From: Clostridium folliculivorans
Lineage (GTDB): Bacteria; Bacillota; Clostridia; Clostridiales; Clostridiaceae
Length of the DNA: 64,000 nt
Reading direction: 5' to 3'
Assembly (NCBI RefSeq): GCF_024341905.1
Contig: NZ_BQXY01000001.1
Coordinates: 963,013-1,027,012 of the forward strand
Shown: one piece after another, positions 50,815 to 59,370 of the stretch
Position numbering within the stretch: the first letter of the stretch is position 1
Layout of the letters: each line of letters starts with the position of its first letter
Translations under genes and position numbers: made by a program
Notes under the pieces: model-generated
Databases searched by the model: none
What the model was told of the DNA's origin: nothing
What the model saw: only the letters and a program-made list of their open reading frames with translations

Positions 50815-51546
50815 GTGTTAAAGGTTTTTATTTGTGAAGATAATAAGGAACAATTAATGAATTTTAAGAAAATAATTAGTGATGTACTTCTAATAGAAAA
50901 CTTTGATATGGAACTAGCTTTAGCAACTTCATCTCCATATGAATTGATTGAATACATAAATGGAGGAACTATATCAGGAATTTATTTCTTAGATATTGAT
51001 CTTCATTCAGATATAAATGGCATAGAACTAGCAGAAAAGATAAGAAAATTTGATCCTAGAGGATTTATAATATTTGTAACCACTCATGCTGAGATGAGCT
51101 TTTTAACTTTTACATATAAAGTTGAAGCAATGGACTTTATAATTAAAGATAATTATAAAAATATCAAGAAAAAAATTCATGATTGCATAAAGAATGCTCA
51201 TGAGAAATACTCGCATAAAGCTGGTATAAATAAAGTGTTTAGCATTAAGTCTGATGATATGATTATAAATATAGATTATAATGATATTCTTTTCTTCGAA
51301 ACCTCGACGTCTATTCATAAGGTAATAGTTCATTGCATGGACAGGCAGATTGAGTTTTATGGAAAGATGAAGGAATTAGAAGATAGACTAAAAGACGATA
51401 ATTTTTGTAGGTGCCATACTTCATTTATAGTCAATAAATCAAAGATTGAAAAGATAGATAAAAAGAATAGGGAAGTCCATATGATTAGTGGAGAAGTATG
51501 TTTAATATCAACCAGAGGATTAAAGGGATTATTATCTAATGTTTAA
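50815..51546 (+). CDS. LytTR-domain response regulator, AgrA-type (243 aa)
   Basis: The start is a GTG after TAGGAGATGATTTAG. The receiver domain has acidic residues in VFICEDNKEQ and the phosphoacceptor in IYFLDIDLHSDINGIE. The LytTR DNA-binding domain follows (FFETSTSIHKVIVHCMDRQI, CRCHTSFIVNKSKIEKID). It is the partner of the kinase just upstream. AgrA-type regulators bind direct repeats in promoters of peptide and exoproduct genes. No target is proven here. Confidence 0.9.
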   Translation: MLKVFICEDNKEQLMNFKKIISDVLLIENFDMELALATSSPYELIEYINGGTISGIYFLDIDLHSDINGIELAEKIRKFDPRGFIIFVTTHAEMSFLTFTYKVEAMDFIIKDNYKNIKKKIHDCIKNAHEKYSHKAGINKVFSIKSDDMIINIDYNDILFFETSTSIHKVIVHCMDRQIEFYGKMKELEDRLKDDNFCRCHTSFIVNKSKIEKIDKKNREVHMISGEVCLISTRGLKGLLSNV

Positions 51547-51625
51547 ATAATAGGCTATGTTTTAATATAGTATTGAAATATAGCCTATTAAAAATTATAG
51601 ATTGGATTTTCCACTTTAAGCCATT

Positions 51626-52252
51626 TTATTGAATTGAGTTCATCAACTCAAAGAAATATTTTGACTCTTGGGTTTTATAAAGATTGTACCAGGAATCTAG
51701 GGTTTGCGGTAAGAATACATCTAGAATTTTCAGTATATGCAAAGCAAATTCAAGGGGAGCTATTCCAGAAGCAGTAATCAAACTTCCATCAGTTACTACA
51801 CATTCCTGCTTATAATACTTTTCTCCATAATAGCTTGGGCAGACCATTTTAAGATACCCCAAGTCATTGCTTGTATGAGCTCGTTGATCCAATACTCCCC
51901 CCATAGCAAGTCCTATTGTAGAACCACAAATTGCCCCTACAACAATACCTTTCTCTAAATATTTTTCAGCCATTCTTATAATGGGAGCATGAATTGCTTC
52001 TGTCCATGTATTCCCACCAGGTAGAATCAAAGCAGCAGTATCTTTAACACTACACTCCTTAAGTTCAATATCTGGCAATATTTTCAGACCTCCCATTGTA
52101 GTAATAGGGGTCTTGGTAATTCCTACGGTTACTACTTTTAGCGGCATTAATCCCTTTTTGTAGTACCTTCCCGAATTGATTTCAGTGCTTAAATAACCTA
52201 TTTCCCAGTCTGCCATTGTATCAAATACATAAAGATATACTGTATTCCTCAT
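51626..52252 (-). CDS. DJ-1/PfpI-family protein (208 aa)
   Basis: The nucleophile elbow is in VGAICGSTIGLAMGGVLDQR, followed by AHTSN as in this family. LILPGGNTW precedes it. DJ-1/PfpI members include glyoxalases, deglycase-like and stress proteins, so the reaction is unknown. It lies 100 bp downstream of the WYL regulator gene on the same strand, with a hairpin between, and is probably controlled by it. Confidence 0.85.
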   Translation of the reverse strand: MRNTVYLYVFDTMADWEIGYLSTEINSGRYYKKGLMPLKVVTVGITKTPITTMGGLKILPDIELKECSVKDTAALILPGGNTWTEAIHAPIIRMAEKYLEKGIVVGAICGSTIGLAMGGVLDQRAHTSNDLGYLKMVCPSYYGEKYYKQECVVTDGSLITASGIAPLEFALHILKILDVFLPQTLDSWYNLYKTQESKYFFELMNSIQ

Positions 52253-52330
52253 TATCTATTCCTCCACATTAATTTTATTGTTGCTATTTGTTACAGGATG
52301 GTCTCAAACTCCATCTTGATCAATTATATA

Positions 52331-52365
52331 TTATCTTCACTGACAAATTCGGTCAGTGAAGATAA
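52331..52365. terminator. Perfect 14-bp hairpin between WYL and DJ-1 genes
   Basis: TTATCTTCACTGAC and GTCAGTGAAGATAA pair perfectly around a 7-base loop. It overlaps the end of the WYL gene. Confidence 0.7.
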
Positions 52366-53315
52366 TGGGCCATCAAATCTTCAAGAATTGCTCCCATAGC
52401 AGCATTAAAACTATTCGGTTCAAGCACCTTTATTGATTTACCATATTGAAGTAGGATATGAGGAACATAGGTATGGATTGAGTATTCATCCATTAAAAAG
52501 TTAGCTCTGCATTCAGTTCGTTCTATCAGATGATACCCTAAGAACCAATGTGCACAAAGGTCATTCAATGCTTCTGACTTGCCCTCAATTACTAAAGTGC
52601 AAAGTCCTACTTTGCTTTCCACATCCGATAATAAGTTTTTTGTAAAAAACTCACGTGCGGAAAAAGCTTCAGGACGCTTAAATGTATTTTTAGTACTTAT
52701 AATATTTACTATTCTATCTACCCTAAAGCTACGAATTTCATTCCTAAGATGGCAAAATGCAATAGCATACCATTTATTGTTCCAGTAAAGCATCCCGTAG
52801 GGGTCAACAACCCTATGCTTGAGATGCCCTTCATAACCTGAACAGTATTCAATTTCAATAGAGCATTCATTAGCAACAGCTTGCTCGAGTTCCGTTAATA
52901 TAGGTTTGACAGCTGGATCGCAAATACGACTCACTACTTCAAATCCGATTAAATGACGATTGAGAGCTTTTTCTTGTTCTTGATTCGAGAACATCTTTAA
53001 CTTTGATGTTGCACTATTTAGTGCTTCCATAAAAGGATAGCCTGCTTCCATTGCAAAAATGGCAGCATGTAAAAGTGATTTTTTCTCTTCAAGGTCAAAA
53101 AACAGGGGTGTTCGGATAAAATTGTTAAGCAAACTATATCCGCCGTTATGACCAGGCTCCGAAATTATTGGCACTCCACTAACACACAATGCATCCATAT
53201 AACGATAAACTGACCTTATGTTTATTTCTAACCTTTCGGATATTTGCTTTGCAGTTATTTTTGTACCTGAATTCAGCATCCATAAAATTGCTAGCATATT
53301 ATCATTTTTTGGCAT
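52353..53315 (-). CDS. YafY/DeoR-type WYL-domain transcriptional regulator (320 aa)
   Basis: An N-terminal winged helix (LAILWMLNSGTKITAKQISE, then INIRSVYRYMDALCVSGVPI) precedes a WYL domain with RVVDPYGMLYWNNKWYAIAF and a following CHLRNEIRSFRVDRI. The WCX-like end follows. The start at 53315 (MPKNDNML) has GTGGGG at a suitable distance. The ATG at 53333 is an alternative. WYL proteins respond to nucleotide or nucleic-acid ligands in defence and DNA-damage settings. Here the likely target is the DJ-1-like gene. Confidence 0.88.
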   Translation of the reverse strand: MPKNDNMLAILWMLNSGTKITAKQISERLEINIRSVYRYMDALCVSGVPIISEPGHNGGYSLLNNFIRTPLFFDLEEKKSLLHAAIFAMEAGYPFMEALNSATSKLKMFSNQEQEKALNRHLIGFEVVSRICDPAVKPILTELEQAVANECSIEIEYCSGYEGHLKHRVVDPYGMLYWNNKWYAIAFCHLRNEIRSFRVDRIVNIISTKNTFKRPEAFSAREFFTKNLLSDVESKVGLCTLVIEGKSEALNDLCAHWFLGYHLIERTECRANFLMDEYSIHTYVPHILLQYGKSIKVLEPNSFNAAMGAILEDLMAHYLH

Positions 53316-53457
53316 AATGCGCCCCACTTCCATAGATTTTTAATAGTATCATTTATAAATAAATGTAATGCACTTCATTGGACTATAGTTTGTAATTATA
53401 CTTATTGTAACATAACTTACAAAGTATAACGGATGTTATACGTGCATTGGTTCTCTA

Positions 53458-53580
53458 TCATTCAAATATAAAATCCAAACTTTTTAACTTCTTGTTCCAC
53501 TTGACTTGTTGTGAATCTAAGACAAGAATTTCTTCTAAAATTGATAGTAGCTGTTCCTTCTGATTAAAGGCCAAACTCAT
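53458..53580 (-). CDS. Small hypothetical protein (40 aa)
   Basis: A good ribosome binding site (GTGGAGGAATT) precedes ATG. The product is MSLAFNQKEQLLSILEEILV followed by LDSQQVKWNKKLKSLDFIFE. It is helical and amphipathic with no family I recognise. It may be a true small protein or the start of a lost longer gene. Confidence 0.5.
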   Translation of the reverse strand: MSLAFNQKEQLLSILEEILVLDSQQVKWNKKLKSLDFIFE

Positions 53581-53648
53581 AATTCCTCCACAATTATAGT
53601 TTACTATGTACTCATAGAAAGAAGTTAACTGGATAGGGGGATATTAAA

Positions 53649-54038
53649 ATGAATAAAAAAGTATTGGTTATTATGATTACTGGTATATTAACTATTGGAG
53701 CAATGACTGTTGTTTATGCAAAGGGAAATGATAATACAACTAAATATGGGACTAGAGGTTCTATGATGTATCAGAATACTACAAATAGAAATGAAACTTA
53801 TAACAAAATGATAGATGTAATGAAAAATAATGGATTTGAGGACGCTGCAAAGGCTATGGAAAGTAAGGATTATAATGCAATGAGTACATTCATGAATAAA
53901 CTTACTGATGAAGAGTATAACAAAATGACTGATTTAATGGAGCAGAATGGCTTTAAAAATATGGGTCAGATGATGCGTTCTGTAGATAAAAATAATATGG
54001 TTAATATGCACAATTTTATGATGAGAAACAATAGATAA
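53649..54038 (+). CDS. Methionine-rich exported protein (129 aa)
   Basis: The signal peptide (KKVLVIMITGILTIGAMTV, cleavage near VYAKG) is followed by a tail unusually rich in Met and Asn (NKMTDLMEQNGFKNMGQMMR, NNMVNMHNFMMRNN). Met-rich exported proteins may bind copper or silver, and the two-component system downstream has a Met-rich sensor loop as well. The start follows ATAGGGGGAT. The function is not established. Confidence 0.75.
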   Translation: MNKKVLVIMITGILTIGAMTVVYAKGNDNTTKYGTRGSMMYQNTTNRNETYNKMIDVMKNNGFEDAAKAMESKDYNAMSTFMNKLTDEEYNKMTDLMEQNGFKNMGQMMRSVDKNNMVNMHNFMMRNNR

Positions 54039-54138
54039 AGTATAAATATCTATCATAAATTTTATCAAGAGTAATTTTATAAAAACTTATAAAAAATAAT
54101 ACTTATAATATAATGCACATATATATTATGCTATATTA

Positions 54139-54173
54139 AAAAGTCCAGCAAGTTTATTTGCTGAACTTTTTTC
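54139..54173. terminator. Bidirectional terminator
   Basis: AAAAAGTCCAGCAA and TTGCTGAACTTTTTT pair between convergent genes. Confidence 0.85.
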
Positions 54174-54219
54174 GTAATTTAAGAAAATCCCTAATTAAAT
54201 ATAGAATAATGATTATACA

Positions 54220-54738
54220 TCATTTGCTCAAGAAAATAGGCACTTTAAAAATATTCATTATAAACACAAGAAAGATTAAAGCCGTACTCCAAGATAGGAC
54301 ATAGTGTTTCTTGTGATGTAATATTATCATCGGGAAAATAATTATATTGTGAAGTACAGACCACCATATATTCCAATTATTATAATTCTTCTGCATACCT
54401 ATTGATGTGGTAAATAACTCTATTGCTGTAAAAATTCCTATCCAAAGCAGTATATATGCAACTTGATAAATAAACTGTTTAGGAAATTTAGATAAGTACA
54501 GCAAAATAATGGGTACAAATATTGCAAAGTAAATAAATAACCCATTTATAGATGGTACTAAATAATCTACTTCAAATCTCCATAAGGGTTTATCTTTAAA
54601 GACCACATTATAAATTAAATCTCCCATGCCATAGAAAAGCAAGGTCGGATAATACATTTTCCAATTCTTCCAATCTGCTAATTTATAAGCAAGAGAAATC
54701 CATGTTATGCTCATTATTGCTCTAATTAATGTATACAT
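54220..54738 (-). CDS. CBO0543-family membrane protein (172 aa)
   Basis: The layout of five or six membrane helices and the motif LADWKNWKMYYPTLLFYGMG then DLIYNVVF identify the CBO0543 family, named from C. botulinum and common in spore-formers. The function is unknown. It is a single gene, with a terminator 3' and a repeat element further upstream. Confidence 0.82.
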   Translation of the reverse strand: MYTLIRAIMSITWISLAYKLADWKNWKMYYPTLLFYGMGDLIYNVVFKDKPLWRFEVDYLVPSINGLFIYFAIFVPIILLYLSKFPKQFIYQVAYILLWIGIFTAIELFTTSIGMQKNYNNWNIWWSVLHNIIIFPMIILHHKKHYVLSWSTALIFLVFIMNIFKVPIFLSK

Positions 54739-55005
54739 AAGTTTGCTATCTCCTATATTGAAGCAATATAATGTTATTTTTCGCAGTTAGGAGTTTTTTA
54801 TTCTTATATTCTATGTGATGCTTTATCAAAATGGCTTAAAAGTTTTTTATTTTTATTTTTAAACTTGCTATAATAGCGTCTTTATTAGAATCATTCATTT
54901 CTCTTTTAACCTGTGCTGAAGTGGGTACTTGTGATTGTTGATGTCTAATTTACTGTAAGTCATACTTCCTTGTGATATTCTAGAGTAAATATCTTCATAC
55001 AATTA
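54739..55005. other. AT-rich intergenic region without a gene
   Basis: I see only the presumptive promoter of the minus-strand membrane protein gene. Confidence 0.4.
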
Positions 55006-55106
55006 TAGATGAACCACTTCGTAATAGAATTTATATTTTTAAATTCTCTCACCAGAACCCGTGAGAGTTTTAAAAATATATTTTGGATCGAAGTGGTTCA
55101 TCTTTA
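55006..55106. repeat. Palindromic repeat family A, copy 4
   Basis: The ends are GATGAACCACTTCG and CGAAGTGGTTCATC. The centre CTCTCACCAGAACCCGTGAG is identical to copy 2. It is followed on plus by a short open stretch (GAGITTVASIKQKLTDNIVV) to a stop at 55185, perhaps the tail of a gene interrupted here. Confidence 0.85.
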
Positions 55107-55182
55107 TTAAAGGTGCTGGAATAACCACTGTAGCATCTATCAAACAGAAGTTGACTGATAATATAGTAGTTAAAAAAGAAAC

Positions 55183-56577
55183 TTAAGCTGGAAGATAGAT
55201 AGTAAAAGTAGTTCCTTCATTTTCTTTACTTTGAGCAGATATTTTTCCACCATGGGCTTCTACAAAAGCTTTGGTTATGGTAAGGCCTATACCTGAGCCT
55301 CCGGTATTTGTATTACGAGATATATCACTTCTATAAAACCGTTCAAAAATATAAGGTAAATCTTTCTCAGGAATACCGATTCCAGTATCAATAACCTTGA
55401 TAATTATATTTTTGTTTTCTTCTTTTAGAGTTACTGTAACTCTGCCGTTTTCTTTTAAATATCTATAAGAATTTGAAAGTAGGTTAGTTATTATTTGCTT
55501 GAACTTATCTTTATCAAGTATAGTTGTTATCTCTGGTTCAATTATTCCATTTAGTTCATAATGTTCTTTTATATAAAGAGGTTTAAAAGAGTCTATTATT
55601 TTCTCTAATTCAGTAGAGATATTTACTTTGCTTTTACTTAAATTAAGGTTTGTTTGCTCTAGTTTAGCTAAGTTGCGAAGATTATCTACAAGCTTAGTTA
55701 GCCTTTCTATTTCTTCATAAAAAGATTCAAATCTTTCTGTAGTTGGTTCCCAGATACCGTCTATAAATGCCTCAATATGAGTTTTGAGAGTTGTTAAAGG
55801 AGTCCTTAATTCGTGGGCGATATCTGAGGTCATTCTTTTTCTAAGCATTTCTTGATCATTTAAAGTTTCTGCTAGATAATTTATAGAATTAGAAAGTTCA
55901 TCAATTTCCTTAGTATTAGTATTAACTAAGGATCTGACCTCAAGATTGCCAGTTCTCATGGTATTTGCAGTTTTTGTTATGTTGATAATAGGCTTTGAAA
56001 TGCCTTTTGAGATTATTATGCTAATTATTAAACCAAAAATTAAAGCTATAACAGCGGATAATAATAAAGAATGATTTAAGGTGCTTATAAAGGTAACAGA
56101 ACCAGAAGATAGATATGAGGTTCCGAAATAACCAATAATAATAGTGCCGACATTTTTGTTATTAATTGATAAAGGATACTTGTTTTCAGTATATTGACCT
56201 AAGTTCATTCCTGAAAAGTTCCTCATCATAGAACCCATCATCATATTTCCCATACCATTTTTTTGTTGTAAATAATCATTACCTGAAGAGTATAAAATGT
56301 TATTATTCAGATCTCTTACTTCAATATATAGTTTTTGCAGCTCTGCATATCTTTGAATTTCATCTTTATTTGTATTTGTGAAATTATTTTGTTTAGCATA
56401 TAAGTCTTCAATCATTTTTATTACATCATTCTCTTTAGATTTATGTTCATCAATTAAATATTCTTTAAACTTTTTGCTTACTGTGTAATTTGATATAAAA
56501 CTTGTTAAAGCAATCGAGCCTAAAATTGCTATTAGTATAGCAATAGATAATTTTTTCATTAAAGTTATTTTCATCAT
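55183..56577 (-). CDS. Sensor histidine kinase, BaeS-like (464 aa)
   Basis: Two membrane helices (LSIAILIAILGSIALTSFIS and near SLLLSAVIALIFGLIISIII) enclose an external domain of about 130 residues that contains a Met-rich stretch (GMGNMMMGSMMRNF). Then come HAMP, HisKA (MTSDIAHELRTPLTTLKTH) and HATPase (NLLSNSYRYLKE, DTGIGIPEKDLPYIFERFY, GGSGIGLTITKAFVEAHGG). It overlaps the response-regulator gene by 4 bp. The Met-rich sensor loop suggests metal, perhaps copper, sensing. Confidence 0.92.
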   Translation of the reverse strand: MMKITLMKKLSIAILIAILGSIALTSFISNYTVSKKFKEYLIDEHKSKENDVIKMIEDLYAKQNNFTNTNKDEIQRYAELQKLYIEVRDLNNNILYSSGNDYLQQKNGMGNMMMGSMMRNFSGMNLGQYTENKYPLSINNKNVGTIIIGYFGTSYLSSGSVTFISTLNHSLLLSAVIALIFGLIISIIISKGISKPIINITKTANTMRTGNLEVRSLVNTNTKEIDELSNSINYLAETLNDQEMLRKRMTSDIAHELRTPLTTLKTHIEAFIDGIWEPTTERFESFYEEIERLTKLVDNLRNLAKLEQTNLNLSKSKVNISTELEKIIDSFKPLYIKEHYELNGIIEPEITTILDKDKFKQIITNLLSNSYRYLKENGRVTVTLKEENKNIIIKVIDTGIGIPEKDLPYIFERFYRSDISRNTNTGGSGIGLTITKAFVEAHGGKISAQSKENEGTTFTIYLPA

Positions 56578-57287
56578 TTCACCTCGTTTGAGTTTGGAAT
56601 GAATTTATATCCCATGCCATAAATAGTTGTGATATATTTAGGCTCTTTTGGATTATCTTCAATTTTTTGACGGATGTTTTTAATATAAGTATCTATTGTT
56701 CTATCAAAACCCTCATAATCAATCCCGAAAGCTTTATCTACTAGCTGTTCCCTTGAAAATACTTGGCCTGGATTTGTAATTAAAACTGTTAAAACTTTGA
56801 ATTCGTTGGTTGTTAAACTTACAGCTTTCCCTTGCTTTTTAACCAGTAATTTTTTTATATCTACCTCTAAATCTCCATTGTTAAAGGTTAAAACATCAGC
56901 TAGCGGAATAGTGTCCTTATAAGATCTTCTTAGAAGTGCTCTAACTCTTACAACTAGCTCACGAACACTAAAAGGTTTAGTTATATAGTCATCAGCACCA
57001 ATAGATATACCTTCTATTCGCTCATCCTCATCAGCTTTTGCAGTAAGCATAATAATAGGGACGCTGGAAAGAGCTCTTATTTTATGGCATACATCTTCAC
57101 CAGTTATTTTTGGTAGCATTAAATCTAGAACTACAAGGTGAAAGGTATCTTTGTTAAATATATTTAAAGCTTCTTCACCGTCTGAAGCAGTAGTTACTTC
57201 ATAATTTTCCTTTTCTAAATAAGCTTTTACTACATCCAATATTTTTGGCTCATCATCAACTACCAGTATTTTAAAATAATTATTCAA
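56574..57287 (-). CDS. OmpR/PhoB-family response regulator (237 aa)
   Basis: The receiver domain shows ILVVDDEPKILDVVKAYLEK, phosphoacceptor LVVLDLMLPKITGED and the KP loop DDYITKPFSVREL. The winged-helix effector is VSLTTNEFKVLTVLITNPGQ through IKNIRQKIEDNPKEP. A TTG at 57287 (MNNYFKIL) after AGAGGTGATC is a better start than the GTG at 57296, which lies in that ribosome binding site. It is co-transcribed with the kinase gene. Confidence 0.92.
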   Translation of the reverse strand: MNNYFKILVVDDEPKILDVVKAYLEKENYEVTTASDGEEALNIFNKDTFHLVVLDLMLPKITGEDVCHKIRALSSVPIIMLTAKADEDERIEGISIGADDYITKPFSVRELVVRVRALLRRSYKDTIPLADVLTFNNGDLEVDIKKLLVKKQGKAVSLTTNEFKVLTVLITNPGQVFSREQLVDKAFGIDYEGFDRTIDTYIKNIRQKIEDNPKEPKYITTIYGMGYKFIPNSNEVK

Positions 57288-57388
57288 AATGATCACCTCT
57301 AATTTTAAGTACTTTTAATTTATTATAGTGTACACCTATTTTAAAAATAGTTTAGATTTAAAGTTATCCAGTTTTATTAGGATATAAA

Positions 57389-57482
57389 GATGAAATACTT
57401 CAATCTGAAACCTGTTTTTAAAACTCCAGGGGTCTGAGAGAAGAATTTGAAAATATAAGTTTAATTATGAAGTGGTTCATCT
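57389..57482. repeat. Palindromic repeat family A, copy 5
   Basis: The ends are GATGAAATACTTCAATCTG and ATGAAGTGGTTCATC. The centre AAACTCCAGGGGTCTGAGAG is a slightly changed version of copies 1 and 3. Confidence 0.8.
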
Positions 57483-57611
57483 ATTGGTGTACATATTACA
57501 GTTTAATTTAAATTATATTATAACAGTTTTATTAAATGATAATGGAATATATCTATATATAAAATTAATTATATAAATATAGTGTGGAGGAATTATGGAG
57601 AAATAGGAAGG

Positions 57612-57712
57612 TATAGATAAACTACTTCAGTCATTAAACTCCAAATAAAGATTTCGATGGTTCTACGAATCTTTATTTGGATAAGTTCTAATATGAAGTA
57701 GTTTATCTATAG
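57612..57712. repeat. Palindromic repeat family C, copy 2
   Basis: The ends are TATAGATAAACTACTTCAG and ATGAAGTAGTTTATCTATA, with an inner hairpin CCAAATAAAGATTC/GAATCTTTATTTGG. It directly abuts the family B copy that follows. Confidence 0.85.
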
Positions 57713-57814
57713 ATAAACCAGTTCCAAATGAAATCTATAAATCAAGTAAAATACCATTAACAGTTAAATAGAATTAATAACTAAATTTTGTAGAGTAGAA
57801 CTGGGGTATCTATA
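57711..57814. repeat. Palindromic repeat family B, copy 3
   Basis: The ends are GATAAACCAGTTCC and GAACTGGGGTATCTAT. It aligns with the reverse complement of 1109-1210. Together with the two elements before it, it makes a cluster of three palindromes in 430 bp. Confidence 0.8.
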
Positions 57815-57996
57815 CTAACAAATGATGAGGAGTATTTTGGGATACCTATAAAATAGAAATTTGTGATGGCTTTTATAAAATAACGGCAGCAAAGAATTAT
57901 ATTCTCCATAATCTCTCCATAATTAAGTACTACAATTAAAGAAAAGTTAGAGTTTTAAGATTAAATATTAAAACAATAATAAAGGAGGAATTATAT

Positions 57997-58239
57997 ATGT
58001 TTTGTAATGGATTCGGTGGCTTTAGGGGTTATGGAGGACCTGGTTTTTTTATGATGATACCAATGCTTTTAATACTTTTAGCAGTAATCTACTTTATATT
58101 TAAAGCAGTGAGCTCAAGGAATTTAAATTTGACTACTAATAAAAATTCATCTAATGCAATGGATATTTTAAATGAGAGGTTTGCTAAAGGTGAAATAAAT
58201 GAAGAAGAGTATGAATTAAAGAAGAAGTTACTTAAATAA
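57997..58239 (+). CDS. Small SHOCT-domain membrane protein (80 aa)
   Basis: A Gly/Phe-rich N-terminus (NGFGGFRGYGGPGFF) precedes one membrane helix (MMIPMLLILLAVIYFIFKAV). The C-terminal SHOCT helix pair is DILNERFAKGEINEEEYELK. The start follows AAAGGAGGAATT. Such proteins are common beside metal-responsive two-component systems. The function is unknown. Confidence 0.85.
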   Translation: MFCNGFGGFRGYGGPGFFMMIPMLLILLAVIYFIFKAVSSRNLNLTTNKNSSNAMDILNERFAKGEINEEEYELKKKLLK

Positions 58240-58359
58240 ATTAAAGCTAATATGATTTTAGAAAAAGTATTAGTGTACAAATATAAAAGATAGATTATAT
58301 TAAAATTGAAATTAGACACAAAGTACTTTGTTATATTTATATAAAGTATCCAAAGGATA

Positions 58360-58404
58360 AAAGAGCCCAGCTAGTGATTTAAAGCTAGGCTCTTTATTTT
58401 TGTT
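58360..58404 (+). terminator. Rho-independent terminator
   Basis: AAAGAGCC-AGCTA and AGCTAGGCTCTTTA pair, followed by TTTTTG. It lies downstream of the SHOCT gene. Confidence 0.8.
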
Positions 58405-58494
58405 TTAGGCTATGTTTTAAAAAACTGTTGATTATGGACTAAAAAAATTAGGCAACCATAGTGGATGCCTGTTTTGTTTTAATTCATAATATTC

Positions 58495-58605
58495 TTGAAA
58501 TGCGACGTAAAAACACTGCAAAACTCAAGTGTGAATAATACAGTGTTTTAATTAATTATCCGGTTTTTATTTATGTGACGTAAAATTAGAAAATTGTGTA
58601 TTAGG
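58495..58605. repeat. Intergenic module L, copy 2 (with terminator hairpin)
   Basis: It aligns with 15535-15655: GCGACGTAAAAA, stem ACACTGC/CAGTGT, GTGAATAATACAG, then TTAATTATCCGG and TTATTTATGTGACGT. It lies 3' of the methyltransferase gene on minus. Confidence 0.7.
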
Positions 58606-58652
58606 CCAATGATAGATATGCTTATTAGGTTCACTGTTATGATTTTAAAATT

Positions 58653-59330
58653 TTATTCTATCCTTTCGCTATATACTTTTGTAACCCTATCAATGTACAA
58701 CAGACCGTTTACGCTATCACGGTCAAAGGCCGCGTTTATTGCAGCAATATGTGCATCATATCCGAGGTCGGTGGGCAGTGGATTGTCGTCCTGCGATGCG
58801 ATGTAAGCAAGCCAGTTATCCAGCGTATATTCTATTGGATTTGCAAATTCCCAAGTCGTCGGCTTTGTGAAAAACGCATCGATGGTCTGTTTGTAAATAT
58901 CTATCATCTCGCTGCCTGGTAAATGGTTGTAAATAGCAATCACTAATCCGCCGGGCCTGACGATGCGGCGACATTCTGCGCGGAACGCATCCAGATTGAA
59001 CCAGTGCAGTGCATGGGCCACGGTGAGAATATCGACACTGTGATCTGGGAGTGTTGTGGCTTCGTCTGTGCCATCTATAATCTTTGCATTTTCAAATGGT
59101 GCAAGCGTAATGGCAAGCTGTCCACGCATATCCGCGTTTGGTTCAACGGCAAACACAGAGTAGCCGCGCTCCGCCAGTTTCGCAGTGAATTTTCCAGTCC
59201 CGGCGCCGATGTCTGCGAAGACTGTTCTTGATGGCGCAAGCCCGACTATTGTTTCTATTGCCGCATCGGGGTATCCTGGGCGTCCTTTGGCATAGGCTTC
59301 TGCCTTACCGGTAAAATTTTCAGTGTTCAT
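58653..59330 (-). CDS. Class I SAM-dependent methyltransferase, GC-rich gene (225 aa)
   Basis: The SAM-binding motif is TVFADIGAGTGKFTAKLAER, followed by an acidic motif II (VFAVEPNADM) and DILTVAHALHWFNLDAFRAE. It resembles UbiE-like small-molecule methyltransferases. The substrate is unknown. The start follows TTGGAGGAAATAAA. Its base composition is close to 50 percent GC by eye, with G/C-rich third positions, far above all neighbours. It is therefore a recent import, placed between the same two intergenic modules that bracket the C39-like gene. Confidence 0.88.
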   Translation of the reverse strand: MNTENFTGKAEAYAKGRPGYPDAAIETIVGLAPSRTVFADIGAGTGKFTAKLAERGYSVFAVEPNADMRGQLAITLAPFENAKIIDGTDEATTLPDHSVDILTVAHALHWFNLDAFRAECRRIVRPGGLVIAIYNHLPGSEMIDIYKQTIDAFFTKPTTWEFANPIEYTLDNWLAYIASQDDNPLPTDLGYDAHIAAINAAFDRDSVNGLLYIDRVTKVYSERIE

Positions 59331-59370
59331 TTTATTTCCTCCAATGCAAATTTTCTACTTTACAATTATT

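Noticed and set aside
1109..57814. Scattered repeats considered as a CRISPR array
   Set aside because: Copies are kilobases apart, palindromic over ~100 bp, in both orientations and without regular spacers. No cas gene is present.
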